Origin: Monarcha castaneiventris obscurior
Taxonomy: Eukaryota > Chordata > Aves > Passeriformes > Monarchidae
DNA length: 64,000 bases
NCBI GenBank assembly: GCA_026261815.1
Contig: JAMPIT010000566.1
Coordinates: 24,267,001-24,331,000, forward strand
Reading direction: 5' to 3'
The translations under genes were made by a program, and so were the position numbers. The notes under the pieces are model-generated. The model did not search any database. It was not told where the DNA came from and worked only from the letters and a program-made list of their open reading frames with translations. This document shows, in pieces, positions 50,501 through 62,320 of the stretch (positions are counted from its first letter, which is position 1; every line of letters starts with the position of its first letter).

Positions 50501-53500
50501 AGTCACTGTATTCACAGCTTAGATTTTTTCTGACTACTCAGCTTAGACTTTCCTTGCTACTTTGTATCTTAGCCACTGTGAAGACAAATTGAAATTAATA
50601 CTGCACTCCTTTCACCTTAATAGTACTTGGAAGTTATGAATTCATAGTTCTTCTTAGACGACTAAAAGACTGATATTTTTGAGATGTGCACTTCAAGAAT
50701 ATTACACCTTGGCACAGTTAACTTCATGAGCACCTGTGTGAAACTTGCTGAATGAGCATCCTGGGAACTGATGGAATGGTTTGTGACTTACCTGATATTA
50801 TTTGCCTTCAGTTTCTCTATGAGTTTTCTGCAACCACCTTCTTAAAACTAAAATCATGACTTTGTAAGGGATGTTGCAGTTCCATTCCATTGTGCTCTGT
50901 GTTGCTCTGAGTCAAGTGGGGCAATGTGTGTATCCAAAGGGGATATGGTGAATTCTTCTTGAAAAACGAAATACTGCTTTCAGCAGGTTCTGCTGCACAG
51001 TAGCATGTCCAGAAGCAATTACTGGAATTGTGCTAATGAAATTAAAGCTTCATATTTGAGCTTTGAATATTGAGAGATTGAATTAGGATAATTGACGTCA
51101 GTGGCTGTAACTGGTTTAAGGTCCATGTGTATTTTTTGCTAATGCAGAGCTTCCGTGACTTTCTAATAGACACAGAAGCCCATTAGAATTCCTCCATCTA
51201 CAACTCTGAAACACTGGAATCTACAATATATACTTTCTGCCATGCTTTGGCTACTGGGAGATAGCCCAGCATATATTCTTTGGGCGTGTTGTCAGTTTTC
51301 TGAAGAGGACCTCCTTCTCCCCAGCTTCAGCTTTTAGGCTTATGTTAGTGGTCATGTAACAAGTGACTGGGTATATATCCTTCTGACTTTACATTTATTT
51401 TGGAGATACCACACAAGTGTCTTAGTTGGCAAAGAGTACTTACCAGTGAAATTTGATGCTAATTAACATTTCTAACAATTAATAGTTATTCTTCTTATCA
51501 CTGAAGTTTCTTCAGCTGTTTTTGTCACCTTGGTTTTCTTTTAATATGGCTCTTTCTGATGTAACGTAGCTTTTTAAGAAATCATAGTTGGAAGATGTGT
51601 CTCCTCTGAGAAGAAACTTCCGTAATTGGCATTGATTTGAGACTGTTATTTTTTGTAATACATAAAAGTTGTGTGACCCTGGAGTTCCGCCTGACTTGCA
51701 GCAAATGGCATCACTACTTTTTTTCGTTCATTTTATTGCCTAAAATGGAAACAATTGCACTCTAATTTTGAAGCAATTACATGTAGTTTTTATAACGTTT
51801 TTAATGCCTATCTTTCAGTTGTGTCTTCAGTCCCTTAGGTCCCTAAACCTACTGAATGGTGGAGTAGACTTTAAAAGGACACTTAATTAGAAAATGTGTA
51901 TTTTGATTGAGCTAAGACAAGCTGGTACTTATATTGAATCACTTCCATTGCAAGAATTCTCAGGGCTGAAATGCAGATAAGATAAGAAAAGGCAAAGTGT
52001 TTAAGTAAATACAACGGAACAGTCCAGCATCATTAAGCTTTCTTGGCTGCATTTTATAATTTACCACAAGTATCTGTTAAGATGTGACTGTTACACTTCT
52101 TTCAAATTTTTAATCTACATTTCTTTGTTTTTTTAATAGTTGTGCGACAAAGAAGGGAAGCAGATGCTGCTTTGTTTTCAGAACTCTACAGAAAACTTGG
52201 TTCACAGGTAGTTTAATAAATGTGTCAAAAGTAAAGAAACTGAAAGCACTCTTGGAGAGTGCTCAGGTCATGAACAGTATTTTTTCTGGGAGGATGGTCG
52301 AGTACTGGAACAGCTTGCCTAGGAAAGTTGTGGAGTCTCCATCCTTGGAGACAGTCAAAACCTGACTGGACACAGCCATGGGCAACCTGCTGTAGATGAC
52401 CATGCTTTAAATGAGGATTGTACCAGACAGTGTTTAGAGATGCCTTTCAACCCTGGCTATATTTTTAGTATTTGATTCCAGTTATATGAAAGGGTACTTC
52501 ATATGAAGAAAGGAGCTCTGTAAAAATAAAATGTTCATTTAATATGTAAAACTGATGAATTTTCTCATCATATATTTTACAGAAATGCCTTGCAATATAT
52601 TGATTTTACTAGTTCAGTATTCTCATGAATTTTCTCCCTGAATTTTTAAGTGCTCCTGGTCTTTAATGTTGAAGGTCAAGGGTTTGCTGACTTGGATGGC
52701 TCTAGCACCAGTGTTAATCAAAGAATACTTCATGCCAATATTCTGAAAAAAATGTTAATGTGTAGAAAATGTGAGTTTAATATGATAAGGCTAAGATTAA
52801 GATTACAAAGAAGGTACTCTGTGGAGAATATGACTACTCAGAACTTGGTTCTCCTCCTGCCCTCTTCCATACTTGATTTACCCGTTACTTTGTTAGTGTT
52901 TGGAGCTCAAGTTACTCAGTAAGTCTTCCTGGTTTCGGTGTCCTGTGTGTTTGTGTATTATTTACACTGGTTTGTACAGCAGAGCCCTGATTTGCAGATG
53001 ATTCTTAATACAGACTTTCTGTAACATGTTTCTGTAGCTTATGTACTGCACTGCCATTTGGCAAGCAAAGTGCTGCAGAGCATGATGACTAATCTTTGGA
53101 ACAAAATGCCTTGCCTGTGTTTTATGTTGGGTTATTCTTCTGAATGTAATGCAGGCTATCTCCTGGTATTTACTGTCTCCTCAAACATTGAAGGTTCTTT
53201 TAACCCTTTTTTTTCCCCTCTGCTAGCATCTCGTGTATGTGAAATGGTATCATGGCTTCTTTAAAATTCACATTACAATTATTATTCAATCTGCTGTTTG
53301 GTTTATTACTAATGCTGTACAGTCATTTCTTTTTCCTGCAAGCATAGGGAAGGGCATAAAGGGATACATGTTTTCTGAATCAATGAGGCTCTTTCTTCTT
53401 CCAACAATTCTCTTGAAAGCAGTTAGGAGAAAAAAAAGCATTTGTGAATCTGTTTTAACTTTGTTTCATCTATTACTCCAAACAGAAAAGGAGGGCAGTG

Positions 53501-56500
53501 CTTATTTTTATGGCAGTCTGCCAGTTGAGTAAACCACACTTCTTGGAGCACTTGGATTTATTCTATCCTGGCCAGAAGAAGCAGCAGTCATGTTGCTGCT
53601 CCTTCTTTACCACCTGCTAATTAGTGCTGTATTAGTTACCTGCAACAGATACAATATCTCTACTTTTTGCTTGTTTTGAGATCAAAGCAGAAGATAATCG
53701 ATTTGTGCTTTACATAATAACATAGAATGTCCCTTTTTTCTCTTAAATAACTAAGTAGAGCTTTGGTGGTAGGTTTGGTGAGTGGACTCTGTCATGAAGA
53801 AAGGAATGCTTAATGTCCAAAATTCTTAGACCATGTAACACAGAGGCACTAAATGCCTAATTTGCAGGAGGTAGGAAAATGAGAAAATGGTGAAAATGCT
53901 TAAAAAAGAAAATTTCAAAGTGATATTGATAGTGCTTTTTGCAAGATTGGTGGCGCTGAATTATGTTGCTTCATAAGGGATGGAGTCTGTGTTGAATCTT
54001 GATATGACTCAAGTTTGCTTTATGCTCAACATTGCTTAGTATCGCAGATCATAGCCTGATCAATATTGTGAGGGAATTTGTATGAGTTTCTTGGACTCAA
54101 CTTAATGTCCATCGTAAGGTTCCATGCCCCTGGTAAATTCAGGTGCAAGTGTTAGTGCCACAGAGCTATGGAGTAACATATCTAGGAACATGCATATTTA
54201 AAATAAATTGTTTTAGTACTTGCCTTCCCTTTAAAGTATTCTGCTTGTAGCTTGGGCTTTAGCTGAAGTTGGTACGGTTTCTACTGAGATCTAAAACTGC
54301 TGACAGCCTTATTCTAACAGTCTGTATGTGCCTGTTTGCTAAAGACTGTATTGTGTATTCCTCAAGTTTCATATTGACTGTCTCTGTTGTATGCTGTGAA
54401 AATTTTGGTAGCTCTGTTAAATGGCATTTAAAGTAATAGAAATTGAAACCCTCACTTTTGAGGCCTCTCTGTAAAGGAGAGTGGAGGGGGAAAAAGGAGA
54501 AAAGACAGTTCCTTGCTTAAAACTTCACCAGTAGTTCTCCTTCTTCATGTTTGGGTTAAATTAATGGCTGCATCTGAGATGTTTTAAGTGGTGAGAGTGT
54601 GTGGGAATGCTGGTAACAGTTCAGCTCTGTATAAACCTCATTCTTAGTAGCTCTGAATTTTAAATTGAGCCTGCTTGCTGATCTCAGAGCAGGTGAGAAT
54701 TTATGATTTGAACACAGTGGAAAAAATTCATAAAATTAACAATACAGAGGCTGCACTGCACATTCCCAGTTTATTCAAGAATGTGGCTCTGAGTTAGTCT
54801 CATTTATTTGGAAAGTTTATTTATATGCATATATATTAGGAAGTTAGCTAATTAAAAATAATTCTGTTATTATCAAGAGTTAAACTTATTTACATTTGTC
54901 TTCATCTTTTTTGAAGGGCATTTTGAAAAACAAATGGTCAATACTCTACCTCCTGCTTAGCCTTAGTGAAGATCCACGTAAACAGTCTAACAAGGTGAGT
55001 AGACTTGTTGCTTCTGAGAAATAGTAAATGTGTATCACTTATTTTAAATGTCTTCAAGAATCATTATCCAGACTTAACCAATACCTCAGGTTGTTTTCAT
55101 GGTATCTGTGTATGAGACCGAAACGAAGAAAACTCTTGACTTAAGTATCTGTAATACTTGGTGTAGTTTTCTTACACTATGTAAATGTAAAAATATGAGG
55201 TGTCCAACACGTGTAGCTGAAGTTGTGACTGTATTAAATGGGTGGTTTTTATGTTTGCCTTCTGCCTGGGGGTGTGTTGTCTGCTCATGTGATAATGAGT
55301 TTTAAACAGAGTAGGGAAAATGCAATGTAGTTGCAGCTCTGCTAGCACCAAAGTACTTTTTGCAGCTATTGCTGATGGCAATTTGCAGGCAAAAAGAAGT
55401 TGTATTGCTAATCCATGATAATTGCATCAGTAAAGTTTTCTTTGCATATACATGGTCATCAGATATTTCTTGTGTTCTTGATACTATGCTCCTGTTAATT
55501 GAAGACGTGACTTAAAGCAATTCCCACATCTTTTTTTAAAATTGTTCCTCCCTTTTCATATCTTTATCTTTTCAGGTGTCAAGTTATGCCACGCTTTTTG
55601 CTCAAGCATTGCCACGGGATGCTCACTCAACCCCTTATTACTATGCCAGGCCTCAGACCCTTCCACTGAATTACCAAGACCGCAGTGCTCAGTCTGCCCA
55701 GAGTTCCTGCAGCATGGGGAGCAGTGGGATCAGCAGCATCAGCCTATATGCCCTAAATGGGCCAACACCAACTCCACAATCACTCATTCCAGGGTAAACT
55801 TCACCTTACTGATAGGTTTGGAGAAGACTTGCCTTTTTTCTTTTTTTTTTCCTCCACTCTCTGCTTTTGTATGCCATGGGAGATTCTGTTTTAGGTGCAG
55901 AGAAACAGAGTTCCTGAGCTGAACAGTTCAGAATATCAGCTGCTGGCATATGACCATAAGGAGCCGTAAATGGCTGCCCAAATGTGTCCATTTTTAATCA
56001 CTATCCTGTCTCTTCATTTTCCTTCCCACCCCCAAGAGTTGTGAAACAAACACAAAATCACAAGATACATTTTCAGAGAGGACCAAAGCTTTTTTTTTTG
56101 AGTTGAAGATATATCTTTCAGTAGAGTGTATTTGACAGGAGTTAATAAATTCATATTATGGAAGTAATTAGTGCTGACAGAACTGGATTTTATAGTTATT
56201 AATAGGCTTTACAGTACAAGTACTACAGTAGTGATAAGGTGATGTAGTTCAGGATTCTGGAAGTGGAAGCACGGTAAAAAGCAGTATTCCATCCCTGGAC
56301 TTCAGGGTAGGAGACTTGGGGCTCTTCTGGGATCTTCTTGGAAAGATCCCCTGAGAGGCTGCCTTGGAGAAAAGAGGGATTAAGGAGAGAACAGAATAGC
56401 ATAGTTCTGTTTGAAGGGATCTGCAATGATCATCTGGTTCAGCTGCCAGACTGGAGAGCTGGTTGATATTCAAGGATCACCTCCTGCAAGCTTAAGAAAG

Positions 56501-59500
56501 AAATGGGCAAGGAGGAATTAAAAGTGAGAGGAGACCTGCATGGGTGAACAAGCTGTTTCTGACAAAACTCTGATATAAAATAAGTGTACAAAAGATGGAA
56601 GCAGGGGCAGAGTGACTACAATGAAATCCTAAACTGAGCTAGAGCTTAGTCTGTCAAGGGGCATGAAGGGAAACAGCAGATATTTCTGCAGCTACATAAA
56701 GCAGTAAGGGAGGGCTAGAGAAAACATGAGCCCCTGTTCAAGGGGCATGGAATGTGGTGACAGATGTGGAAAGAGCTGAGATTCTTGGTGCTTGCCTTGG
56801 TGCCTGTAAAGTCAGCGCAGGACACTGAGACCCTTGGGAAGGTCTTTGTTGCTCTGGAAAGCTTGTCCAGACATGATGGACAAGAAAGGGGGAGGAGTAG
56901 GAGTAGTCAGCACACGCTTAAGAAAAAAAAGACATGCTTGACCAATCTTATGGTCTTCTGTGGTGAGATGACTGACTCGGTGAAGAAGGGGAAAGCAGTA
57001 ATTGTTTATTTCAACCTTACTAAGACTTCTGATGCTGTCTACCTGTGACAGCCTTATTGACAGACCTGATAAAATGTGGGCTAGATAAGGTGACAGTGAG
57101 GTGAACTGAACCTGCTAGACTCAAAAGGATTATTATCAGTGGCACAAAGTCCAGTTGGAGCCCAGTCCCTAATGGTGTAACCAGAAGCTGCAGCCTTCAT
57201 TCCACCTGATGGCACAGAGTAAGTCTTTGGCAGCTTTGCAGACAATACAAAGCTGGGAGGAGTGGTTGTTAAAAGAGGTCATTAACTTGTTTCTCAGAGG
57301 GAGCTCAGTGGGCTCCAGAAACAGGCTCACAGGAGCCTGCTGAAGTTCAAAGTCCTGTACCTGGGGAGGAATAGCTCCATGCACCAGTACATACTGGTGC
57401 TGACTGATTGCAAAGCAGCTTTGCAGAAAATGTCCTGCGGTGCCTGGTGGACTCCAAGTTGAACATGAGTGTGCAGTGTGTGGTGAAGGAGGCTAAGAAC
57501 CTCCTGGGCTGTTTTGTGAAGGACATCACCAGGAAGGTGAGGCACATAAAACTTCTCACTGCTCAGTACTGGTGAGGACACATCTGAAATGCTGGGTCCA
57601 GTTACAGTACAAAGAAAAGACATAGGCAGGCTGGAAGGAGTCTGGAGAGTGAAGCCCAAAACCATTTAAGGGGTTGGAGCTTCTGACATACAAGTAGCTG
57701 AGACCTGGAGTTGTTCAGCATGGAGAAGAAAAATCTCGGGACCTTACCTCTGTAATGGTATGATGAAGGGCATAGAGAAGGCTGAGCCAGACTGGTTTGG
57801 GTCAGAGAAAGGAGGTAACTGGCAAAATTTGTGAGTTTGTGAATCACAGTTAATCAAAATGGAAAAAAAACCTTCTTGCATTAAGATGGGCTGTATGTTT
57901 GAGGGTGGGGACGTACTGTGAAACACTGAAATGGGTTGTCCAGAGAGGCTGTGTAGTCTCTATGCTTGAAAATATTAAAAGCATGACTTGAACAATGCAC
58001 CAGGTAACCTTCTGTAGCTGATCCTGCTTTGATCAGAAGAGTTGTAGGAGGTGATCTCCAGAGGTCCCTTCTAGCCTCAGCCGTTATATAATCCTGATAC
58101 AATGTAGAAAGATCTGTCAATGAGGGTATTTCATATATCTGCTTGCTTAAAAGTATCAGCAGAACCTACCCTCTTTCTGTCATATTCTTGGTCTGACCTG
58201 TTGATACTGTTCCATTTTACAGCAATTTCACTGTGCTCTTTATTCCTGTAGTCTGTGAGCTGAACAACCCAAATCAAATCTTTCTGTGAACTTTGTTCCT
58301 CCTGAACTTCTCTTTATACCTGTTTTTTCTAGAGTACATTCTTCTGAACAGCCAAAATTCAGTGTTGTACTCTGAGGCCTTACTAATATTAAACACAGCA
58401 GAGCTCAATTTTCAGCACAGAGACAGGTTGTTCCCAGGATGGGTGGCCTCCTGAGCTGGTAGATGTGGACACGGAGCAGAATGGACCCACTCTAATCTGA
58501 GAGAGAGAAGTTACTGGCCTGCTGACCCACTTAGGTGCTCCCAGGTGTAAGGGACTGGATGGGATTTGTCCTAGAGTGATGAGGGAGTTGGTGGAAGAGC
58601 TCACCTAGACACTCTCCATCATTTTATCAGTCCTGGCTAACCAGAGACGGATGGTTGGAGCTTGGCCCCTGTGACGTTTTTTCATGTTTAAGACTTCCTT
58701 TGTGAGAAGAATTGACAAGTTTGAAAGGAAGGGAAATTGGACCTTGTCTGGATATTCCCTTCTTGATTACATCTTCAGTCACTTGATACAAGTTATCTGA
58801 AAGAGTAGACTAGCTGGAAAGTGAACTTTTCCCCCTTTCTCTATTTTCCTTTAGTTCTTTGACATGTAACTACAGCTTCAGGTAATAACAAAACCTAAAT
58901 ATTTAGATTTTTCTACTATGACTGTGTTTATTATTGTTTTTGTACCTTCACTTTTAACCTATTTCAGCATAATTATGTTTCATCAAAATTAATCTTTGAT
59001 ATGAAATCATGTATGTCAAACTTCCCTTTTCTGCAGGTTGGGGGGTTTTTTGAAAGTGTAGGCTTATAGGAAGAAATAAATTGCTTGTATGTTCTGTGCC
59101 CTTTCTTAAGGTTCCTTTATTAAACTACCCCTCCCCCCAGTCCCCATGAAACATCCACAGAAAACTTGGGGCATTTCTCAAAATTTGCATCACTCCACAC
59201 CATTTAATGGGTATAGAATCAAGGGTTTTAAAAATGTTTCTTCCTTTCATCCTTTTAGACAATCCTATCAAGCTCCGGGTGTTGGAGATTGCCTCCGTCA
59301 GCAGCTAGGATCACGTCTTGCGTGGACTTTAACTGCAAGCCAGCCTTCTTTGCAAAGCACTACCTCAAAAGGCTTTTCAAATGCTGTCTCTCGTGGTGTG
59401 CCAAGGTCTAGGCGAGAAGGGGATACAAGTGGTGAGCAAAGATGTATTTGTTAAGGATAATTTTTTAGAGTTATCTGTTTTCTCCATTATCTTTTCAATT

Positions 59501-62320
59501 ATTTTGGAATCATAGCATGTTGATTTTTTGAAGTGTTTTTCTAGAATGTGCTTAGTAGAAGGATAGAAGCAAATATGCAAGACTAGTATATTTAGCCACA
59601 CTCTCTTTGGCTGGTTGTTAAATTTCCTTTTTGCACTGGTTAGTTTGATTGTGATCTGGTCCTCTTAAAAGACTGACTTAATTCTAGTGTTTGTCAGAGT
59701 TAAGTGATTGTGACATGTGAGCAATGATCATTCTTTTGATGATCAGAAGATGCTACTGTTTTTAGAGTCAGAAAGAGAGCTTAGTAAATAGAACTTGTTG
59801 AAATACTCATCTGTCTGTGGTTCTGTGTCTTTCAGAACTTGGAAATGTGAACTGGAATATAGAGCTCTTAAACCTATTTCTTCTTTAAATTAGCATACTG
59901 TTTACAGTGGTTGTAATTAAAGCAAGTGACACAAAATATTGTCAATAAACATAAATATAGACTAGTAAAATCACAGAATGGCTTGAGTTGGAAGGTACCT
60001 TAAAGATCATCTTGTTCCAACTCCCCTGTCATGGAGCGGGACGCCTTCCACTAGACCAGGTTGCTCAGGGAGCCATCCAGTCTGGCCTTGGACACTTCCA
60101 GGGATGGGGCATCCATGACTTCTCTGAGCAACCTGTTCCAGTGCCTCATCAGCCTTCATAGTAAAAAATTTCTTCCCAAATTCCTAATATTGTTAATTAG
60201 TGGCTGTAAACTTGAAGCTGATGCCTAGAGGATCTATCCTGAATTTACACAGGTGTAACTGAGGAGGAATTGTTTAACAGGTGATCTCTGTGATAACTCT
60301 TTTACTGTAAAAGTGGCAGACTTTTCTGAATAAGTGAGCTGATGGCAGATGTAGTCATCCCATTATTTGCTGGCAAAGAAAGATAAGAGATGCAGGCTTT
60401 TGTTTGTGTTCTTTTGTTTTGGCTTTTTTAAACTTCTATACAAATAAGTGTGGATATTAAGGAACTAAAATATGGCCTGTCTGCCAGCCTCTGCATCTTG
60501 GAGTAGCAGTGTACAAAGCAGTGGCTTATAGATCAGAGCTGTACTGGTGTATCTGAGGGCAATATGTGACATTTAGAGCCTTATTAACAAGACCATTGAT
60601 GTGCAAGAAGATCTGTGTGTGTGTATATATAATGTAAATATGTGTTTTATATATGGGGTAGATTTAATATACACCAAAATAGGGGAAAAAAAAGAAGAAA
60701 AAATAGAAAAAGGAGTAGAAAAGATCATAGGAAAAAGAAATGGAAAGACATAAAATCTAGCACTGCATCTTAATTTATTATACTGATTGCTATAAAAAGC
60801 AATACTTCTTCCGTTGAGTCAGCCAGCAGCTGTGACTTTGGTTCCTATGTGGGATGGGTATAAGGACTGACAGTTGTCTTAAATGTAGTCACTTGCTGGT
60901 GTAGAAATAGAAGTAGGACTGCATTCAGAATATAGAAGTCTATTATCAAGAAGATGATAAATTTGTATGAATATTAAATTCTTGTAATTAATTTTTTTCT
61001 CCTAAGGTTACTTGCTTTTATTTGAAGTTTTCTTCTGTTACATCTACACAGAGAATATAAAAAGGCACATTGTATGGCTGATGTTAATACTTGTTGTACT
61101 ACTTATCAATTAAAGAAATGCACATTTGCATCTTTTACCACTTCACTACGAGTTCCTAAGAGGGACAACCTACTCTCATGCACATCTTAATGTTATAAGG
61201 GCAGACTGAGTTTTAAATGGTATTGTGAAGTGAAGACTACTTTTGCTGAAATAAAAGTAGAATTTAATTTTTCTTGTTTTTATCCTGGGGAAGTGGATTG
61301 TTGGGGAGGCAAACTGACAAGAGTAAGAGTGCTGTCTAAATTGGGAGAAACATGTTGTAGCATCTCAGTTTCTGGATAGCTGTTGTTAAAATTGTTTAAC
61401 TCTTGAAATCTTAAATGAAGTTACAAAAGCACATGGTTATGGTTTGCCCAGAAAAGGTGGGGATAGCTTCAATGGCCTGTACAGTGCCTTTTTTGCTCTT
61501 ATGTTTCCTTTAAATCCATAAGTATCTTACATCTCTAACACAGTCTAACCTCTAACTAGCGGTAAGAAACAGAAGCAAACTGTATGCTACAATAGCAAAA
61601 GCTTTACTAAATCAAGGATGTATTCATCTTCAGAAACATAGTTTACACTTACATGTTTTCTAGCTCCGTGGCTGTTACGCAGTTTGATTTGATCAGTCTT
61701 CTCACTGAGCAGTGGCATATGTAATTGGAAGCCATTATGAAACAAGCAGCTCTTCTTCTGGATTAACTGTTCTTTTCCTAGGTGCATGTAGAAGAGGTTA
61801 TTCTGTGAGTCTACAGTCTAATTTAACAACTTCATCTGTTTGTTCAAAGAAAGATAAAGTTGCTGTGGTGCTTGCCTCAGAACTTGCACCAGTGTTGGAT
61901 CAGAAGAGATAACAAGTTTAAGAACTGGCTGATATGTTGGTTAAAATAGGACATGCCTTGTGCCATACAAGCTGATTGCTCTGAGAGAACCACAGGTAGC
62001 ATTAGAGGCAGGTAAAGGCAATCTTGGGCTTTCCAGATTAAGAGGACCTAAAACACTTCTTGCAGGTTACAAGCACAGGCTTTACAGTTTTTAGTTTTAG
62101 GTTTTTTTGGCTATTCTAAATAGCTCTTCAAAGTTGTAATAAAAACGAATTTCTCAACAAATTAAATACTTGTTTTGTTTTTGTTTTTTTTTCTTTTCCA
62201 GGTTCTGTTGAAATAACGGAAGCAAATCTCGTAAGAGATGTTTTATATGTCTTCCAGGGAATAGATGGCAAAAACATCAAAATGTGCAATTCTGAAAATT
62301 GCTATAAAGTGGAGGGAAAG
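39930..62320 (+). CDS. TUBGCP3: TUBGCP3, gamma-tubulin complex component 3 (5' part, exons 1-7, 280 codons)
   Basis: GCP3 is a core subunit of the gamma-tubulin ring complex, which nucleates microtubules at centrosomes and spindle poles. Seven exons join in frame: 39930-40005, 50218-50325, 52140-52207, 54917-54994, 55576-55793, 59259-59431 and 62202-62320 (840 nt, 280 residues). All introns are GT-AG and every split codon is restored correctly. The product opens [14 protein letters not shown] and contains [37 protein letters not shown] and [16 protein letters not shown], which I recognise as vertebrate GCP3. Residues 1 to about 120 correspond to the N-terminal helical region known to bind MZT1; residues about 120-240 are a Ser/Gln/Pro-rich linker; from about 242 the GRIP1 (Spc97/Spc98) domain begins. 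The rest of GRIP1 and all of GRIP2, which binds gamma-tubulin, lie beyond the window. No stop or frameshift is seen. The start is chosen because it matches the family N-terminus and has G at -3 and +4. Confidence 0.97.
41008..41715 (+). mobile_element. CR1 LINE, 3' part with internal deletion
   Basis: Sense CR1 beginning in the reverse-transcriptase end (AGTGGTGTCCCTTAGAGT, TGCAGATGACACCAAGCTGA, which encodes the FADDTKL-type motif region) and running to a 3' tail CAACCTAAATAATTCTATGA. Much of the 3' UTR between about 41585 and 41620 is missing compared with the copy at 12888-13552. Located in TUBGCP3 intron 1. Confidence 0.93.
42776..42790 (+). repeat. Poly(A) run, 15 nt
   Basis: Fifteen consecutive A in intron 1. 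Confidence 0.9.
43394..43967 (+). repeat. Direct repeat copy B, in TUBGCP3 intron 1
   Basis: A second copy of the TUBGCP3 upstream block, same orientation, about 4.3-5 kb from copy A, uninterrupted by the LTR. It carries a small extra segment (around 43710-43740) absent from copy A. A 99-codon open frame at 43653-43952 is not considered a gene, since it has no counterpart in copy A and no recognisable family. Confidence 0.86.
44477..44510 (+). repeat. (TA)11 followed by T12
   Basis: Eleven TA units, then twelve T and five C. Likely polymorphic and prone to slippage in sequencing. Confidence 0.9.
45402..46170 (-). mobile_element. CR1 LINE 3' portion (reverse)
   Basis: Starts CATAGAATCACAGAAAGGC and reads the reverse of CR1: GTCATCTAGTTCCAACCCTG, CCAGGTTGAACAACCCCAGC, GAGAGGTGCTCCAGCCCTTG, GATGCAGCCCAAGGTGTG. 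About 770 bp. The open frames of 130-139 codons on both strands here are CR1 remnants. Confidence 0.95.
50218..50325 (+). CDS. TUBGCP3: TUBGCP3 exon 2
   Basis: Residues 26-61 ([15 protein letters not shown]... to VAEKIKKE) plus one base. Acceptor is TTTCTTTCAG|CTG; donor is GAAC|GTAAGT. Phase 1 on both sides. It is part of the conserved N-terminal helical module. Confidence 0.97.
50326..52139 (+). other. TUBGCP3: TUBGCP3 intron 2 (1.8 kb)
   Basis: Unique-looking AT-rich intronic DNA with no recognised repeat or gene. Confidence 0.9.
52140..52207 (+). CDS. TUBGCP3: TUBGCP3 exon 3
   Basis: Residues 62-84, reading [20 protein letters not shown] then GSQ. Acceptor is TTTTTTTAATAG|TTG; donor is CACAG|GTAGTT. 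It enters in phase 1 and leaves in phase 0. Confidence 0.97.
52208..54916 (+). other. TUBGCP3: TUBGCP3 intron 3 (2.7 kb)
   Basis: Contains a short CR1 3' fragment near its start (52287-52480). The rest holds open frames of up to about 100 codons with no recognisable product; I see nothing else in it. Confidence 0.9.
52287..52480 (+). mobile_element. CR1 LINE, short 3' fragment
   Basis: Sense CR1 3' UTR: GTACTGGAACAGCTTGCCTA, GTTGTGGAGTCTCCATCCTT, GATGCCTTTCAACCCTGGC. It lies in intron 3, 80 bp after exon 3. Confidence 0.88.
54917..54994 (+). CDS. TUBGCP3: TUBGCP3 exon 4
   Basis: Twenty-six whole codons, residues 85-110, beginning [20 protein letters not shown] and ending in SNK. Acceptor is TCTTTTTTGAAG|GGC; donor is AACAAG|GTGAGT. 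Phase 0 at both ends, so skipping it would keep the frame. Confidence 0.97.
54995..55575 (+). other. TUBGCP3: TUBGCP3 intron 4 (581 bp)
   Basis: The shortest complete intron in the window. AT-rich, no repeat recognised. Confidence 0.9.
55576..55793 (+). CDS. TUBGCP3: TUBGCP3 exon 5
   Basis: Residues 111-182 plus two bases: [20 protein letters not shown], a Tyr-rich YYYARP, then a Ser/Gln/Pro-rich low-complexity stretch ([23 protein letters not shown]). Acceptor is TCTTTTCAG|GTG; donor is CCAGG|GTAAAC. The exon is the start of the flexible linker before the GRIP1 domain. Confidence 0.97.
56240..58105 (+). mobile_element. Old, long CR1 LINE copy (ORF2 part to 3' end)
   Basis: The longest CR1 copy here, about 1.8 kb, strongly diverged. 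It follows the CR1 order: CCCTGGACTTCAGGGTAGGA and GAGCTGGTTGATATTCAAGG (before the RT domain), GACCTGCATGGGTGAACAAG, then GACCAATCTTATGGTCTTCT, TTTGCAGACAATACAAAGCT (RT end), GAAATGGGTTGTCCAGAGAG and GGTGATCTCCAGAGGTCCCT (3' UTR). The central RT region is deleted and stops are frequent, so it is dead. The 5' boundary is approximate. Confidence 0.88.
56390..56452 (-). mobile_element. CR1 3' tail nested inside the older CR1
   Basis: About 63 bp resembling a reversed CR1 3' end (TTTGAAGGGATCTGCAATGA, TCATCTGGTTCAGCTGCC) interrupt the host CR1 between GGAGAG (56384-56389) and GGAGAG (56453-56458). Removing it restores the expected CR1 reading. Confidence 0.6.
58430..58670 (+). mobile_element. 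CR1 LINE fragment from the RT domain
   Basis: Contains GGGACTGGATGGGATTTGTC, ATGAGGGAGTTGGTGGAAGA, CACTCTCCATCATTTTATCA and CAGTCCTGGCTAACCAG, which correspond to the CR1 reverse-transcriptase region around 'DGI..RVLREL'. It is 325 bp beyond the end of the preceding copy, out of CR1 order, so it is a separate insertion or a rearranged piece. Confidence 0.82.
59259..59431 (+). CDS. TUBGCP3: TUBGCP3 exon 6
   Basis: Residues 183-240 ([31 protein letters not shown], then SRREGDTS). Acceptor is ATCCTTTTAG|ACA; donor is AAGTG|GTGAGC. It enters in phase 2 and leaves in phase 1. Linker region; basic and Ser-rich. Confidence 0.97.
59432..62201 (+). other. TUBGCP3: TUBGCP3 intron 6 (2.8 kb)
   Basis: Holds one reverse CR1 3' fragment (59969-60190), a TG/TA simple run near 60616-60640, and a long pyrimidine tract before the exon 7 acceptor. 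Nothing else recognised. Confidence 0.9.
59969..60190 (-). mobile_element. CR1 LINE 3' fragment (reverse)
   Basis: AATCACAGAATGGCTTGAGT, AAGATCATCTTGTTCCAACT, GACCAGGTTGCTCAGGG, CACTTCCAGGGATGGGGCAT, AAAAAATTTCTTCCCAAATT. It is one of the less diverged copies in the window. Confidence 0.95.
62202..62320 (+). CDS. TUBGCP3: TUBGCP3 exon 7, start of the GRIP1 domain
   Basis: Residues 241-280: [20 protein letters not shown], then [18 protein letters not shown]. Acceptor is TTCTTTTCCAG|GTT; donor is GGAAAG|GTACTG. It leaves in phase 0. This is the first segment of the conserved GRIP1 domain. The next exon was not found before position 64000. Confidence 0.96.

Larger units (their letters stand above)
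55794..59258 (+). other. TUBGCP3: TUBGCP3 intron 5 (3.5 kb), mostly CR1
   Basis: More than half of the intron is old CR1 sequence: about 56240-58105 and 58430-58670, both in sense orientation, plus a small reverse CR1 tail nested at 56390-56452. The ends of the intron look unique. Confidence 0.9.
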
